Source: Arboricoccus pini
GTDB lineage: Bacteria; Pseudomonadota; Alphaproteobacteria; Geminicoccales; Geminicoccaceae
Assembly (NCBI RefSeq): GCF_900187945.1
Contig: NZ_FYEH01000019.1
Coordinates: forward strand, 1-60,552
Direction of reading: 5' to 3'
Length of the DNA stretch: 60,552 nt
Position numbers and translations under genes: made by a program. Under the pieces are notes generated by a model that saw nothing but the letters and a program-made list of their open reading frames with translations, did not search any database and was not told the origin of the DNA. Below are positions 7,474 through 16,753 of this stretch, in pieces (within the stretch, counting starts at the first letter, position 1; every line of letters starts with the position of its first letter).

Positions 7474-8559
7474 ATGGACCGTAGAGGCTTGTTGAAAGCC
7501 ACAGCCAGCAGCGTGCTGCTTGGTTGCGGAGCGCTCGGTGCTGGACAAGCCATGGCCGCCGAAGCCTGCCTGAAGCCCTGGCAGGACGGAACGAAGCCGG
7601 CCCGCTGGCCGACCAAGCCCGGCCCCTACAAGATCGCGATCTCCAACTCCTATATTGGCAATACGTGGCGCACCGAGATGGTGCAGGTCGCCAAGTCTTA
7701 TGTGAGCCGGCCGGAAGTGGCCAAGGATGTAGCCAGCCTGCGTGTCGCCAGTGCTGGCAATGACGTCGCGGCCCAGATTGCCCAGTTGAACGAGATGACC
7801 CTGGCGGGGGTCGACGCGATCATCCTCAATGCCGCCAGCCCCACCGGCCTGAATTCTGCCATCAACCAGGCGGCAGCGGCCGGCATCCTGGTCGTTTCGT
7901 TCGACAATGTCGTCACGACGCCCAAGGCCATCAAGCTGAACCAGGATCAGTACCAGATGGGCAAGGCATGGGCCCAGTTCGTGCTGGACCAGACAGGCGG
8001 CAAGGGCAGCGTGTTGATGGTGCGTGGCGTGGCCGGCACCTTTGTCGACCAGGAGCGCACCCGCGCTGCCATGGAACTGTTCAAGCCATATCCCGACCTG
8101 AAGCTTACGGAAGTATACGGCGAGTGGGACGACGGCACGGGCCAGAAGGTGACGGCCAATGCGCTGGCGGCGGGCGGAAAATTCGATGCCGTCTGGTCCC
8201 AGGGCGGCACGACCGGCGTCTGCCGTGCCATCCAGCAGGCGGGGCAAAAGATCCCGCCCACGGCTGGCGAGGCCGAGAACGGTTTTCGCAAGCTTGCCTA
8301 TGAGCTTAAATTCCCAATGCTCTCGATCGGCCAATCGCCGACGCTCTCGGCACTCTCGATCATGGCAGCCGTCAACATCTTGAAGGGCGAGCCGACGCCG
8401 AGCGAAATCTCCATTCCATTGCCGGTCGTCACCAATGAGACGCTGGAGCCCGGCAAGAACTTCTTCCCCGATCTGCCCGACAGCTTGTTCACAGCAATCA
8501 ATATCGGCGCCTGCGGGCTTGAGTTCGATGTCAATGAAGTACTGGCACAGAAGGTTTAG
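7474..8559 (+). CDS. Sugar ABC transporter, periplasmic substrate-binding protein
   Basis: Captures a sugar in the periplasm and delivers it to the permeases encoded downstream. Length is 361 residues. It begins MDRRGLLKATASSVLLG, a signal peptide with a twin-arginine-like motif, and cleavage is expected after AMA near residue 28. The mature part has the periplasmic-binding-protein type I fold pattern of the ribose/xylose class (YKIAISNSYIGNTWRTEM, GVDAIILNAASPTGLN, VWSQGGTTG). ATG 7474 has GGGA 9 bases upstream. It is the first gene of a four-gene transporter operon. The sugar is unknown, and no catabolic enzyme is encoded in the operon to hint at it. Confidence 0.88.
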   Translation: MDRRGLLKATASSVLLGCGALGAGQAMAAEACLKPWQDGTKPARWPTKPGPYKIAISNSYIGNTWRTEMVQVAKSYVSRPEVAKDVASLRVASAGNDVAAQIAQLNEMTLAGVDAIILNAASPTGLNSAINQAAAAGILVVSFDNVVTTPKAIKLNQDQYQMGKAWAQFVLDQTGGKGSVLMVRGVAGTFVDQERTRAAMELFKPYPDLKLTEVYGEWDDGTGQKVTANALAAGGKFDAVWSQGGTTGVCRAIQQAGQKIPPTAGEAENGFRKLAYELKFPMLSIGQSPTLSALSIMAAVNILKGEPTPSEISIPLPVVTNETLEPGKNFFPDLPDSLFTAINIGACGLEFDVNEVLAQKV

Positions 8560-8565
8560 GCGATC

Positions 8566-10119
8566 TTGGACGCGACCTACGCGCAAGAGGGCCACCGGCG
8601 ACCGCTGCTGGCCGCCGGCGGCATCGTCAAGCGATTCGGAGGCACGCTGGCTTTGGACCGCGCGGATCTAGCCTGCTTCCCCCGCGAGATCCACGCCCTC
8701 CACGGCGCCAATGGTGCCGGCAAGAGCACCATGGTGAAAATCCTCTCGGGCATTTTCGCGCCCGATACCGGGACCATCACCCTGCGCGGCCAGCCGGTGA
8801 GCTTTGCCAACCCGCGCGAGGCCGCGAGCCATGGCATCGGTACCGTCTTCCAGGAACTCTCGCTCTTCGCCCACATGACAGTGGCCGAGAATGTCATGAT
8901 CGGCCGCGAGCCAACAGGACTTCTCGGGCGGATCGCCTCGGGCAAGCTACGACGCGACGTGCAGATCCTGCTCGAGCGGCTGAAGATCACCCATCTCGAT
9001 CCCGATGCCATGGTCGCCGACTTGTCGCTGGCCGATCGCCAATTGGTCGAAATCGCCAAGGCCTTGGCCGGCGATCCCGGCGTTCTCATTCTGGATGAAG
9101 GCACCTCGGCGCTGGCCCCGCGCGAGGTGGACAGGCTCTTCGCCATCCTGCGCCATCTCCGGCTGGAAGGCCGCGCGGTCATCTTCATCTCGCACCGAAT
9201 GGCCGAGGCGCGCGAGCTCGTCGATCGCGTTACAATCTTTAGAAACGGTCAGAGCGTCGTTACGGCACCCATGCAGGACCTCGACGACGAAGCCATTGTC
9301 GAGCACATGCTGGGCCGACGCGTCGAGCAATCCTTCGAGCGCAAAGCTGGCGTCCCGCCCAGCGTCACCCCCCTCTTGCGCGCCCGCGGGCTGACCGTCG
9401 CCGATCGCATCAAGGATCTGGATCTGACGCTTGAGGCCGGCGAGGTCGTCGGCCTGGGCGGCCGGGAGGGCCAGGGCCAGGGCGATCTCCTGCTTGCACT
9501 CTTCGGCGCCTATCGACGTCTGGGAGGTCGGATCGAATGCCGAGGTCAGCCGATCCGTACGGGGACCCCCTGGCGCGGCAAGGCTGCCGGCATCGCGCTC
9601 ATTCCTGAGGATCGCAAGGTCCAAGGCCTGCTTCAGCCCATGGGAATCCTCCCCAACCTGACGCTGGCCACCCTGCCCCGCTTTGCGCGTCATGGCCTCA
9701 TCAATCGCGGCCAGGAAGATGCCTTGGCGGGCAACCTCCAAGATCGCCTGGCCATTAAGGCGGCCTCGCTGCGCCTCCCCGTGCGCTCCCTCAGCGGCGG
9801 CAATCAGCAAAAGGTCGTCCTCGCCAAATGGCTGGCGACGGGCGCCGACATCTTCCTTTTCTATGATCCCACCCGTGGCATCGATGTCGGCACGAAGCAG
9901 AGCTTCTATCGGCTCATCGAGGAGTTGGCGGCGACCGGCAAGGCCGTCCTGCTCTATTCGACCGAGACCGCCGAACTCGTCGGCCTCTGCCACCGCGTGC
10001 TCGTCATGAACGACGGCAGGATCACGGCCGAACTCAAGGGCGATGGCTTGAGCGAGGCCGCCATCATCCAGGCCGGCGCCTCGGCCGGCGTCGCTTCGCC
10101 GGAGAGGGCCCTGCATTGA
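8566..10119 (+). CDS. Sugar ABC transporter, double ATP-binding protein (RbsA/MglA type)
   Basis: Energises sugar import; 517 residues with two fused ATPase domains. In the first, Walker A is GANGAGKST (47-55), the signature is LSLADRQ (153-159) and Walker B is LILDEGT (174-180). The second keeps the signature LSGGNQQK, but its Walker A region is degenerate (GGREGQGQGD). Its Walker B reads FLFYDPTRGID, so the usual Asp-Glu has become Tyr-Asp and this half probably does not hydrolyse ATP. The likely start is TTG 8566, seven bases after the binding-protein stop. The stop overlaps the permease start. Confidence 0.9.
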   Translation: MDATYAQEGHRRPLLAAGGIVKRFGGTLALDRADLACFPREIHALHGANGAGKSTMVKILSGIFAPDTGTITLRGQPVSFANPREAASHGIGTVFQELSLFAHMTVAENVMIGREPTGLLGRIASGKLRRDVQILLERLKITHLDPDAMVADLSLADRQLVEIAKALAGDPGVLILDEGTSALAPREVDRLFAILRHLRLEGRAVIFISHRMAEARELVDRVTIFRNGQSVVTAPMQDLDDEAIVEHMLGRRVEQSFERKAGVPPSVTPLLRARGLTVADRIKDLDLTLEAGEVVGLGGREGQGQGDLLLALFGAYRRLGGRIECRGQPIRTGTPWRGKAAGIALIPEDRKVQGLLQPMGILPNLTLATLPRFARHGLINRGQEDALAGNLQDRLAIKAASLRLPVRSLSGGNQQKVVLAKWLATGADIFLFYDPTRGIDVGTKQSFYRLIEELAATGKAVLLYSTETAELVGLCHRVLVMNDGRITAELKGDGLSEAAIIQAGASAGVASPERALH

Positions 10120-11075
10120 TCCTCACGCGCTATCGCCCCGCACTTCTGGCCCTCATCGGCCTGCCACTGATCATCATCCTTTACTGGACGCAACAGCCCC
10201 TCATCCTGTCGAGTTTCGGCGCCCGGATCCTGGCCAACCAGGGAACCACGCTGGCCCTGGCCGCCATGGCGCAGATGGCCGTCGTCCTGACGCGCGGTGT
10301 CGATCTCTCGGTCGGCGCCATGGTCGGCCTCAGCAACGCCATCGCCGCCACCTACATGGGCGACAGTCTGACCAGCGCCACGCTCACGATCATCGCCGTC
10401 CTGCTCATCGGCACGGCGGCCGGCGCGCTCAACGGCGTCATCGTCGCCGTCGGCCGCATCCAGCCCATCATCGTCACCCTGGCCAGCCTTTACATTTATG
10501 GCGGCCTTGCCCTCCTGGTCCTTCCGGAGCCTGGGGGTTCCGTTCCCGATTGGTTCGCCACCGGCCTTACCGATTCGACCGGTCCGGTGCCGAACGGACT
10601 GATCTTTCTTCTGGCCGTCATCTTTCTCGTCTGGCTGCCGATCATGAGCAGCCGCCTCGGGCGAAGCATCTATGCCGTCGGCGACAATGAAGGCGCCGCC
10701 TATGTTTCCGGGCTCAATGTCGTGCGCGCCAAGATCGTGGCCTACGCCATGAGCGGGCTGCTGGCCGCTCTGGCCGGCCTCTTCCTCACCGCCCAGACGA
10801 CTTCGGGCGACGCTACGATCGGCAGCGGCTACACCCTGAATTCAGTTGCCGCCGTCGTCTTTGGCGGCGTACCGCTGATGGGTGGCCGGGGCGTCGTCCT
10901 CGGGCCGGTGCTGGCGGCTTATTTTCTCTCGATCATCGTCTCCGTGCTCTTCGCCGCCGGCATCTCGCCCTTCTACCAGAGCGTCGTCCAGGGCGGCCTC
11001 CTCATCATCGTCCTCGCCGCGGGCAGCTACCGCGCGCTGAGTTCACCCAACTGGCTCCAGGTCCTTCGCGCATGA
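10116..11075 (+). CDS. Sugar ABC transporter permease (first)
   Basis: Membrane subunit of 319 residues with about eight to ten hydrophobic segments. It has the RbsC-like pattern GVDLSVGAMVGLSNA near residue 65 and the EAA-like loop region SSRLGRSIYAVGDNEGAAYVSGL typical of this permease family. The start is TTG 10116, overlapping the ATPase stop by 4 bases. Its own stop overlaps the next permease as ATGA. It pairs with that second, non-identical permease to form a heterodimeric channel. Confidence 0.9.
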   Translation: MILTRYRPALLALIGLPLIIILYWTQQPLILSSFGARILANQGTTLALAAMAQMAVVLTRGVDLSVGAMVGLSNAIAATYMGDSLTSATLTIIAVLLIGTAAGALNGVIVAVGRIQPIIVTLASLYIYGGLALLVLPEPGGSVPDWFATGLTDSTGPVPNGLIFLLAVIFLVWLPIMSSRLGRSIYAVGDNEGAAYVSGLNVVRAKIVAYAMSGLLAALAGLFLTAQTTSGDATIGSGYTLNSVAAVVFGGVPLMGGRGVVLGPVLAAYFLSIIVSVLFAAGISPFYQSVVQGGLLIIVLAAGSYRALSSPNWLQVLRA

Positions 11076-12046
11076 ACGCCACGCTCCAGGGCCGCCGCTC
11101 CAGTCCCGCCCTCCTCATCGCCGAGCATAGCGTGCTCGTCGCCTATATCCTCCTTCTTCTTCTGGTGGGCGTGGCCATCGCGCTCAACCCGGCGTTCGGC
11201 TCGCTCGGCAATCTCAAGGCGCAGTTGCTCATCGCCTCCTTCGTGGGGATCATCGCGATCGGCCAGACCTTCGTCATTCTGACCGGCCATATCGACCTCT
11301 CCGTCCCCTGGAATCTCACCTTCTCGGCGATCCTGGCCGCCACGTGCTACGCCAACGGCTATGGTATACCCGCGGCCTTCGGCCTCGGGATCGGTTTTGG
11401 CGCCCTGGTGGGTGCCTTCAACGCCGTGGGGGTTGCCATCTTCCGCGTCCATTCCCTCGTCTGGACGCTCGCCACAAACGCCTTGCTCCAGGGCCTGGCC
11501 CTCCTCTACATCAACGGCCAGCCGCCCCGCTCGACCATCCCGCCTTTCTGGCGTGACATGGTGACCGGCGACGTTGGCGGCCTGCCGATGGCGGCGCTTC
11601 TCTGGCTGGTGCTGGCGGTGCTGACCATCGTCGTTCTCAAACGCACCAGCTTCGGGCGCAAGGTCTACGCGACCGGCACGAATGAGACGGCTGCCTTCCT
11701 CTCGGGTATCGACACGAGGCTCGTCTATCTGACCGTCTTCATAATCTCAGGCGCAAGTTCGGCCGTGGCCGGCCTGCTCCTCACCGGCTACGCGTCCCAG
11801 ACCTATCTGGGCATGGGCAACGATTATCTCCTGGTGCCCATTGCCGCCGTCATCATTGGCGGCACGAGCGTGCTGGGCGGGACCGGTGGCTATGTCGGCT
11901 CGATCGCCGGCACGCTCATGGTAGTCGTCCTGCAAGCCGTGCTGTCGACGGCGCAGATCGGCCAGGCCGGCAAAAATATCATCTTTGGCGGCATCATCCT
12001 CCTCCTCGTGTTGCTCTATGGCCGGGCTGCCCGCGTGAACGACTGA
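11072..12046 (+). CDS. Sugar ABC transporter permease (second)
   Basis: Membrane subunit of 324 residues related to RbsC/XylH permeases, with the conserved segment GHIDLSVPWNLTFSA near residue 75 and RTSFGRKVYATGTNETAAFLSGI in the coupling loop. It begins in an ATGA overlap with the first permease and ends the operon. A 60-base gap separates it from the acyltransferase gene. Confidence 0.9.
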   Translation: MNATLQGRRSSPALLIAEHSVLVAYILLLLLVGVAIALNPAFGSLGNLKAQLLIASFVGIIAIGQTFVILTGHIDLSVPWNLTFSAILAATCYANGYGIPAAFGLGIGFGALVGAFNAVGVAIFRVHSLVWTLATNALLQGLALLYINGQPPRSTIPPFWRDMVTGDVGGLPMAALLWLVLAVLTIVVLKRTSFGRKVYATGTNETAAFLSGIDTRLVYLTVFIISGASSAVAGLLLTGYASQTYLGMGNDYLLVPIAAVIIGGTSVLGGTGGYVGSIAGTLMVVVLQAVLSTAQIGQAGKNIIFGGIILLLVLLYGRAARVND

Positions 12047-12142
12047 AAGCGCGGGCCGGGGTGGGCATTCAAGGCCCGGCTGTGCTAGGCCCTCCGCCAG
12101 CGCATCTTGCGCCAAGCTACCCCACGCCTGCGACCACAGCCG

Positions 12143-13117
12143 ATGATCTCCAGCGAACGCCTGCCTCGCCATACGGACGAACGAGATCCGCCTGCTCTGG
12201 CGACCACGGCACCCGCTCCCCCGCACCGGAACTGGGGTGCGCTCGCCGAAACCTTGGCGACCCGACTCTTCTGGGCTGTCTGCGCCCGGCTCTCGCCCGA
12301 GCATGCGGGGCAATTAGGCGCGGTGGTGGGGCGCTGCGTGGGACGCTTCTCGCGCCGACGGGACATCGTCCGACGCAATCTCAAGGTTGCTTTTCCCGAG
12401 CGCTCCAGTCGCGAAATCGAGCGGCTCGTCGGAGATGTCTTCAGCAATGCCGGGACGGTATTTGGCGAATATCCGCACCTGGCGACCATCGCTGACCCGG
12501 CCTCGGAGCGGATCACGGTCTCGGCCCACCCCGATGCCCCCACTAATGAGCCGGCCATTTGCCTGACGCCGCATCTGGCCAATTGGGAGGTGCCGCCCAT
12601 ACTGCCCCTCAGGCTCGGCGTGCATGACATCACGGTCGTCTATTCCCCCCGTCATCCAGCAATTGACGCCCGCCTCCTGGCCTTCCGTCGCGCCATGGGC
12701 ATCACCGTCATCTCGCGCGATAACAGCATGCTGACCCTCTACCGCGCATTGAAGCGCGGCGGCTCGATCGGGCTGGTTGCCGATCGTCGGGATGGCGATG
12801 GCAAGCGCCTGCCGTTCTTTGGTCGTCAGCGACCCGTGTCGCTCATCCCCGCCCGCCTCGCTATCAAGGCCAATGTGCCCATGACGACGGCCCACACGCG
12901 CCGTGTCGGGCCCGGCCGCTATCATCTGCACCTGGACGCCTCTATTCGTGCCGACCCAACGCTTCCCGACGACGAGGCGCGCGCCACGGCGATGATGATG
13001 GAGGTCAATCGCCGCTACGAGGCCTATATCAGCCAGTCGCCAGGCGACTGGTTCTGCATGAACCGCCTCTGGAACAAGAAGATCACTGGCCTGCCGCACC
13101 CAGGCGCCGAGCCTTGA
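12143..13117 (+). CDS. LpxL/HtrB-family lysophospholipid or lipid A acyltransferase
   Basis: Transfers an acyl chain to a lipid A-type acceptor at the inner membrane. The catalytic H-x4-E motif is present as HLANWE (about 144-149), followed by family blocks in the pattern of VADRRDGDGKRLPFFG and RLAIKANVPMTTAHTRR. The length (324 residues) is normal for LpxL. ATG 12143 is the first ATG, although the frame is open from TTG 12107 and neither has a clear ribosome binding site. It is probably not part of the sugar operon. Which acyl position it serves cannot be told; a phospholipid or ornithine-lipid substrate is possible. Confidence 0.82.
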   Translation: MISSERLPRHTDERDPPALATTAPAPPHRNWGALAETLATRLFWAVCARLSPEHAGQLGAVVGRCVGRFSRRRDIVRRNLKVAFPERSSREIERLVGDVFSNAGTVFGEYPHLATIADPASERITVSAHPDAPTNEPAICLTPHLANWEVPPILPLRLGVHDITVVYSPRHPAIDARLLAFRRAMGITVISRDNSMLTLYRALKRGGSIGLVADRRDGDGKRLPFFGRQRPVSLIPARLAIKANVPMTTAHTRRVGPGRYHLHLDASIRADPTLPDDEARATAMMMEVNRRYEAYISQSPGDWFCMNRLWNKKITGLPHPGAEP

Positions 13118-13190
13118 TCAGCCAGATGGCGGCCAGGCTGGCGCTCTCTCCCGCTCCGCCTACTACGGATGGCCAGCACCGCTCCGCCCG

Positions 13191-13403
13191 CTAATCCTCC
13201 AGTCGGAAGCCTACGGTCAGGACGACTTGAAAATGGCCCACTTTGCCGTCGGCGACGTGGCCGCGAATCTGGCCCACCTCGAACCACTCCACATGGCGCA
13301 GCGTCTTGGTCGCCCGCTCGATAGCGGTCTTGATGGCATCGTCGATGGAGACGGGCGAGCTGCCAACCAACTCGGTCCGGCGATAGACATGGTTCTCCGA
13401 CAT
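13191..13403 (-). CDS. Dodecin family flavin-binding protein
   Basis: Small protein of 70 residues matching dodecin, which forms a dodecameric hollow sphere that stores flavin. The family pattern is clear: YRRTELVGSSPVSIDDAIK, then the helix ending in KTLRHVEWFEV, the flavin-stacking Trp, and GHVADGKVGHFQVVLTVGF. GGAGAG precedes the ATG. It is convergent with the acyltransferase gene and stands alone. Confidence 0.92.
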   Translation of the reverse strand: MSENHVYRRTELVGSSPVSIDDAIKTAIERATKTLRHVEWFEVGQIRGHVADGKVGHFQVVLTVGFRLED

Positions 13404-13565
13404 GGTCTCTCCTCAACGGTCGCTTTACCGGAACGTCCGGTGGCATAGCTAACGATGACCGGCTGTCATCGTTCCGGATCCCGGCAAGGCAAATGCGGCG
13501 CTGGCTCGCATTGCCAGGGCCACGCGGGCCCGCCATGAAAGAGCCTGGACCTTCAGGAGTGCCAG

Positions 13566-14333
13566 ATGTCGATCGAGCTTTTCAGCCTTGCGGGGCGACG
13601 CGCGCTGATCACAGGCGCCAGTCAGGGCATCGGCCTGGCGCTGGCAACAGGACTCGGTCGCGCCGGCGCCAGCCTTGTGATCAATGGGCGCGACGTTGCC
13701 AAGCTCGAGGCCGCAAGCGATGGCCTGCGCGATAAAGGGCTCGATGTTCGCGCCATGGCCTTCGACGTCACGGACCAGGCGGCGACCCAGGCCGCGATCT
13801 CGCGCATCGAGGTTGAAGAAGGCCCGATCGATATCCTCGTCAACAATGCCGGCATGCAGCGTCGGGGCCCGCTCGAGAGCTTTGCCGCCGAGGACTGGCA
13901 CGCCATCCTGCGCACCAACCTCGACAGCGTCTTCTTCACGAGCCAGGCCGTTGCCAGACACATGATCCCGCGCGGACGCGGCAAGATAATCAACATCGCC
14001 AGCTTGATGAGCGAGGTGGCACGCTATGGCGTCGGACCCTACACGGCCAGCAAGGGTGCGGTTAAGAATCTGACGAAGGCCATGTGCACCGACTGGGCGC
14101 GGCATGGGCTGCAGGTCAACGCAATCGGTCCCGGTTACTTTGCCACGCCCTTGAACAAAGCCCTGAGCGAGGACGCGACCTTCGATCAGTGGCTGAGACA
14201 GCGCACGCCGGCCGGCCGCTGGGGCAAGGTCGAGGAACTCCAGGGGACCGCGATCTTTCTTGCCAGTGCGGCGGCCGACTTCGTCAACGGCCAGGTGATC
14301 TATGTGGATGGTGGCATCCTGGCAACGATCTAG
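13566..14333 (+). CDS. SDR oxidoreductase, gluconate 5-dehydrogenase-like
   Basis: NAD(P)-dependent short-chain dehydrogenase of 255 residues. The cofactor motif GASQGIG, NNAG, the Ser of INIASLMSE and the catalytic YTASK are all present, as is the closing DGGILATI. The overall pattern (FSLAGRRALITGASQGIGLALATGL, MQRRGPLESFAAEDW) resembles gluconate 5-dehydrogenase (IdnO). AGGAG precedes the ATG. A 44-base gap leads to a GNAT gene on the same strand, so the two may be co-transcribed. Confidence 0.85.
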   Translation: MSIELFSLAGRRALITGASQGIGLALATGLGRAGASLVINGRDVAKLEAASDGLRDKGLDVRAMAFDVTDQAATQAAISRIEVEEGPIDILVNNAGMQRRGPLESFAAEDWHAILRTNLDSVFFTSQAVARHMIPRGRGKIINIASLMSEVARYGVGPYTASKGAVKNLTKAMCTDWARHGLQVNAIGPGYFATPLNKALSEDATFDQWLRQRTPAGRWGKVEELQGTAIFLASAAADFVNGQVIYVDGGILATI

Positions 14334-14377
14334 CTTTTGTCGAGGGCTGCGCTGCCGGCAGCCGCAAGGATAGTGTC

Positions 14378-15256
14378 ATGCCGGTCATCTCGACCAAACT
14401 GACGTACCGCGAAGGCCATCCTAATCGTCCGGATCGCGCGTCGATCGGCAGGCTCCTTTGCGAGGTGTTCGGTCTGGACCTCGACATTCTGGAGGAGCTC
14501 GATCTCCGAGAGCCCACCTACAGGGCCTTTACCTACCACGACGTGACCGGCGACTGCATCGCCAGTGCCGCGGCCTTTGTCCTGCCACTCATCGTCGATG
14601 GCCGCAGGGTGCCGGCGGTGGGCGTGCAGTCGGTGGCCACTCGGCCGGACTGGCGCGGCCAGGGCCTCAGCCATTCGCTGCTGGATCGTCTTCTTCGCTG
14701 GTGCGACGAGAGACGCTGTCTCGTCTTCCTGATGACCTCGATCCCCGGCTTCTACGAGCCCATGGGATTTCGCATCCTGCCGCAGCACTTTTTTTGCGGC
14801 GAGGGACCTGCTGTCCTGCCAGCCTCAGCCATGGCGCGGCGCCTAGATCTGGGGTTGCGGCTCGATCGCCAGCTCATAGCGACGATCGCACGCCGGCGGC
14901 AGCCGGTCTCGAGGGTCTTTGCCCTCTCCGGCATGGCCGGAGCCTTCGTGCTCAATCTGCATCATGATAGCGATCTCGAGGTCTGGCACCTGGCATCCCA
15001 CGATGCCATCATCGTCATAAGGCATGAGGGAAATGCCTTGCACATCGTCGACGTCGTGGCGACAGGAATACCCTCCCTTGCGACGATCCTTGCGGCTTTG
15101 GGCCTGCCGCAGTCGCAAATCGTCGTCCATTTCCCTCCCGATCAGCTAGGCTGGCAGGGTAGCGCTACCTTGGCGACACCACCGCTTGTCTTGATGGTCC
15201 GAGGCGATCTCAATCTACCGGGTCCGGTCATGATACCGTCGACCTTGGGATTCTAG
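14378..15256 (+). CDS. GNAT family N-acetyltransferase
   Basis: Predicted acetyl-CoA-dependent acyltransferase of 292 residues. The acetyl-CoA loop is visible in the N-terminal half as VATRPDWRGQGLSHSLLDRLL, followed by LMTSIPGFYEPMGF, which is normal for strand 5 of the GNAT fold. The C-terminal half looks like a second, degenerate GNAT-like domain, as in Eis-type proteins. I chose ATG 14378 because AAGGA (14366-14370) lies just upstream; the frame is open further 5' inside the SDR gene. The substrate is unknown. Confidence 0.8.
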   Translation: MPVISTKLTYREGHPNRPDRASIGRLLCEVFGLDLDILEELDLREPTYRAFTYHDVTGDCIASAAAFVLPLIVDGRRVPAVGVQSVATRPDWRGQGLSHSLLDRLLRWCDERRCLVFLMTSIPGFYEPMGFRILPQHFFCGEGPAVLPASAMARRLDLGLRLDRQLIATIARRRQPVSRVFALSGMAGAFVLNLHHDSDLEVWHLASHDAIIVIRHEGNALHIVDVVATGIPSLATILAALGLPQSQIVVHFPPDQLGWQGSATLATPPLVLMVRGDLNLPGPVMIPSTLGF

Positions 15257-15367
15257 GCTGCGCTTGCCGTCTGCTTCGCGATGGATGGATTTCCTTGCGG
15301 GCCGGTTCCGCCATCGCGCGATCTGCTCTAGGGTCGCGCCCGCTTTTCAGCGCCGGAGTCGATTGCC

Positions 15368-16690
15368 ATGACCGCCTATGATCTAGTCCTCGCCAATGGC
15401 CAACTGGTCCGTCCCTGGGGCATCGAGCAGGCGGATATCGGGGTGCGGGACGGGCACATCGTGGCGATCGGCGATCTGCGAACGGCCGTGACGGCCGAAC
15501 GCATCGACTGCGCCGGGCTGCATGTTCTTCCCGGCCTGATCGATCCGCATGTGCATCTGCGCGATCCGGGCGATCCTGCCATCGAATCCATTCCCGATGG
15601 CACCAAAGGAGCCGTGCTGGGTGGCCTTACCGCCGTCTTCGACATGCCGAACACGGCCGAGTCGGTGATCAATAATCTGCGCCTGACGCGCAAGCGCGAC
15701 GGGATCAAGGGTCGCTCCTGGTGCGACATCGGCTTTTATGTCGGCGCCACCAAGACGAACATCGCCGAACTCGCGGCCCTGGAAGAGGAACCGGGCGTCT
15801 GCGCCGTCAAGGTCTTTGCCGGCTCCTCCACCGGTGATTTGCTGGTCGAGGACGACGAAAGCTTGCGGCGGGTGATGCTGAACGGCAGGCGGCGCATCTG
15901 CTACCATTCCGAAGACGAGGAACGCCTGCAAGCGCGCAAGCCGCTCTTTGCCGAGGGCGGTCCCTACCGCCTGCATATGGAGTGGCGCGACGTGGAGTGC
16001 GCCTATCTGGGCACGCGGCGGCTGATGGCACTGGCCCGCGAGACTGGCCGGCCGGCGCATATCCTGCACGTCTCGACCGCCGAGGAACTGGCCTATCTCA
16101 GGGATTTCCGCGACGTCGCCAGCGTCGAGCTTTTGGTCAATCATCTCACGCAGTCAGCACCGGAGGCTTATGAGCGTCTGGGCGGCTATGCGGTGATGAA
16201 CCCACCCATCCGCGAGCAGCGCCACGTGGATGCGGCCTGGGCTGCGGTGGCGGACGGCATGGTCGACACGATCGGCTCCGACCATGCACCGCATCCAAAG
16301 GCCGCCAAAGAGCGCCCCTGGCCTGCCACGGCTTCGGGCCTTACGGGCGTGCAGACCCTGGTACCGATGATGCTCGACCAGGTCAGTCAGGGACGCCTTA
16401 GCCTGACGCGCCTGGTCGACCTGATGGCGGCCGGTCCCGCCCGGATTTACGGCGCTGTCGCCAAGGGACGCCTGGCGGCCGGCTACGATGCTGATTTCAC
16501 CATCGTCGACATGGGCAGGAAACGGACGATCACCAATGACTGGATCGTCTCGCCCTGCGGCTGGACACCCTTCGACGGCCAGACCTGCCAGGGCTGGCCA
16601 GTCATGACGATCGTCCGCGGCCAACTCGTGATGCGCGAGGACGAACTCCTTGGCAAGCCGATCGGCCAGCCCGTCCGTTTCAGAAGCTGA
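15368..16690 (+). CDS. pyrC: Dihydroorotase, class I (amidohydrolase superfamily)
   Basis: Expected to cyclise carbamoyl-aspartate to dihydroorotate in pyrimidine synthesis. Length is 440 residues. The zinc-binding HxH is DPHVHLRDPG (His 61 and 63), the carboxylated lysine lies in CAVKVFAGSSTG (about Lys 148), and the catalytic Asp is in SDHAPHPKAAKERP. These three sites are the pattern of bacterial class I dihydroorotase. Allantoinase or hydantoinase share the fold and cannot be fully excluded, as no other pyrimidine gene is nearby. It stands alone, convergent with phnX. Confidence 0.8.
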   Translation: MTAYDLVLANGQLVRPWGIEQADIGVRDGHIVAIGDLRTAVTAERIDCAGLHVLPGLIDPHVHLRDPGDPAIESIPDGTKGAVLGGLTAVFDMPNTAESVINNLRLTRKRDGIKGRSWCDIGFYVGATKTNIAELAALEEEPGVCAVKVFAGSSTGDLLVEDDESLRRVMLNGRRRICYHSEDEERLQARKPLFAEGGPYRLHMEWRDVECAYLGTRRLMALARETGRPAHILHVSTAEELAYLRDFRDVASVELLVNHLTQSAPEAYERLGGYAVMNPPIREQRHVDAAWAAVADGMVDTIGSDHAPHPKAAKERPWPATASGLTGVQTLVPMMLDQVSQGRLSLTRLVDLMAAGPARIYGAVAKGRLAAGYDADFTIVDMGRKRTITNDWIVSPCGWTPFDGQTCQGWPVMTIVRGQLVMREDELLGKPIGQPVRFRS

Positions 16691-16753
16691 GCCGCTCAAG
16701 CCGTTCCGGACTCGGCTGGCCCGCCCTATCGCCTGCGACAGGAGGACCGCGTC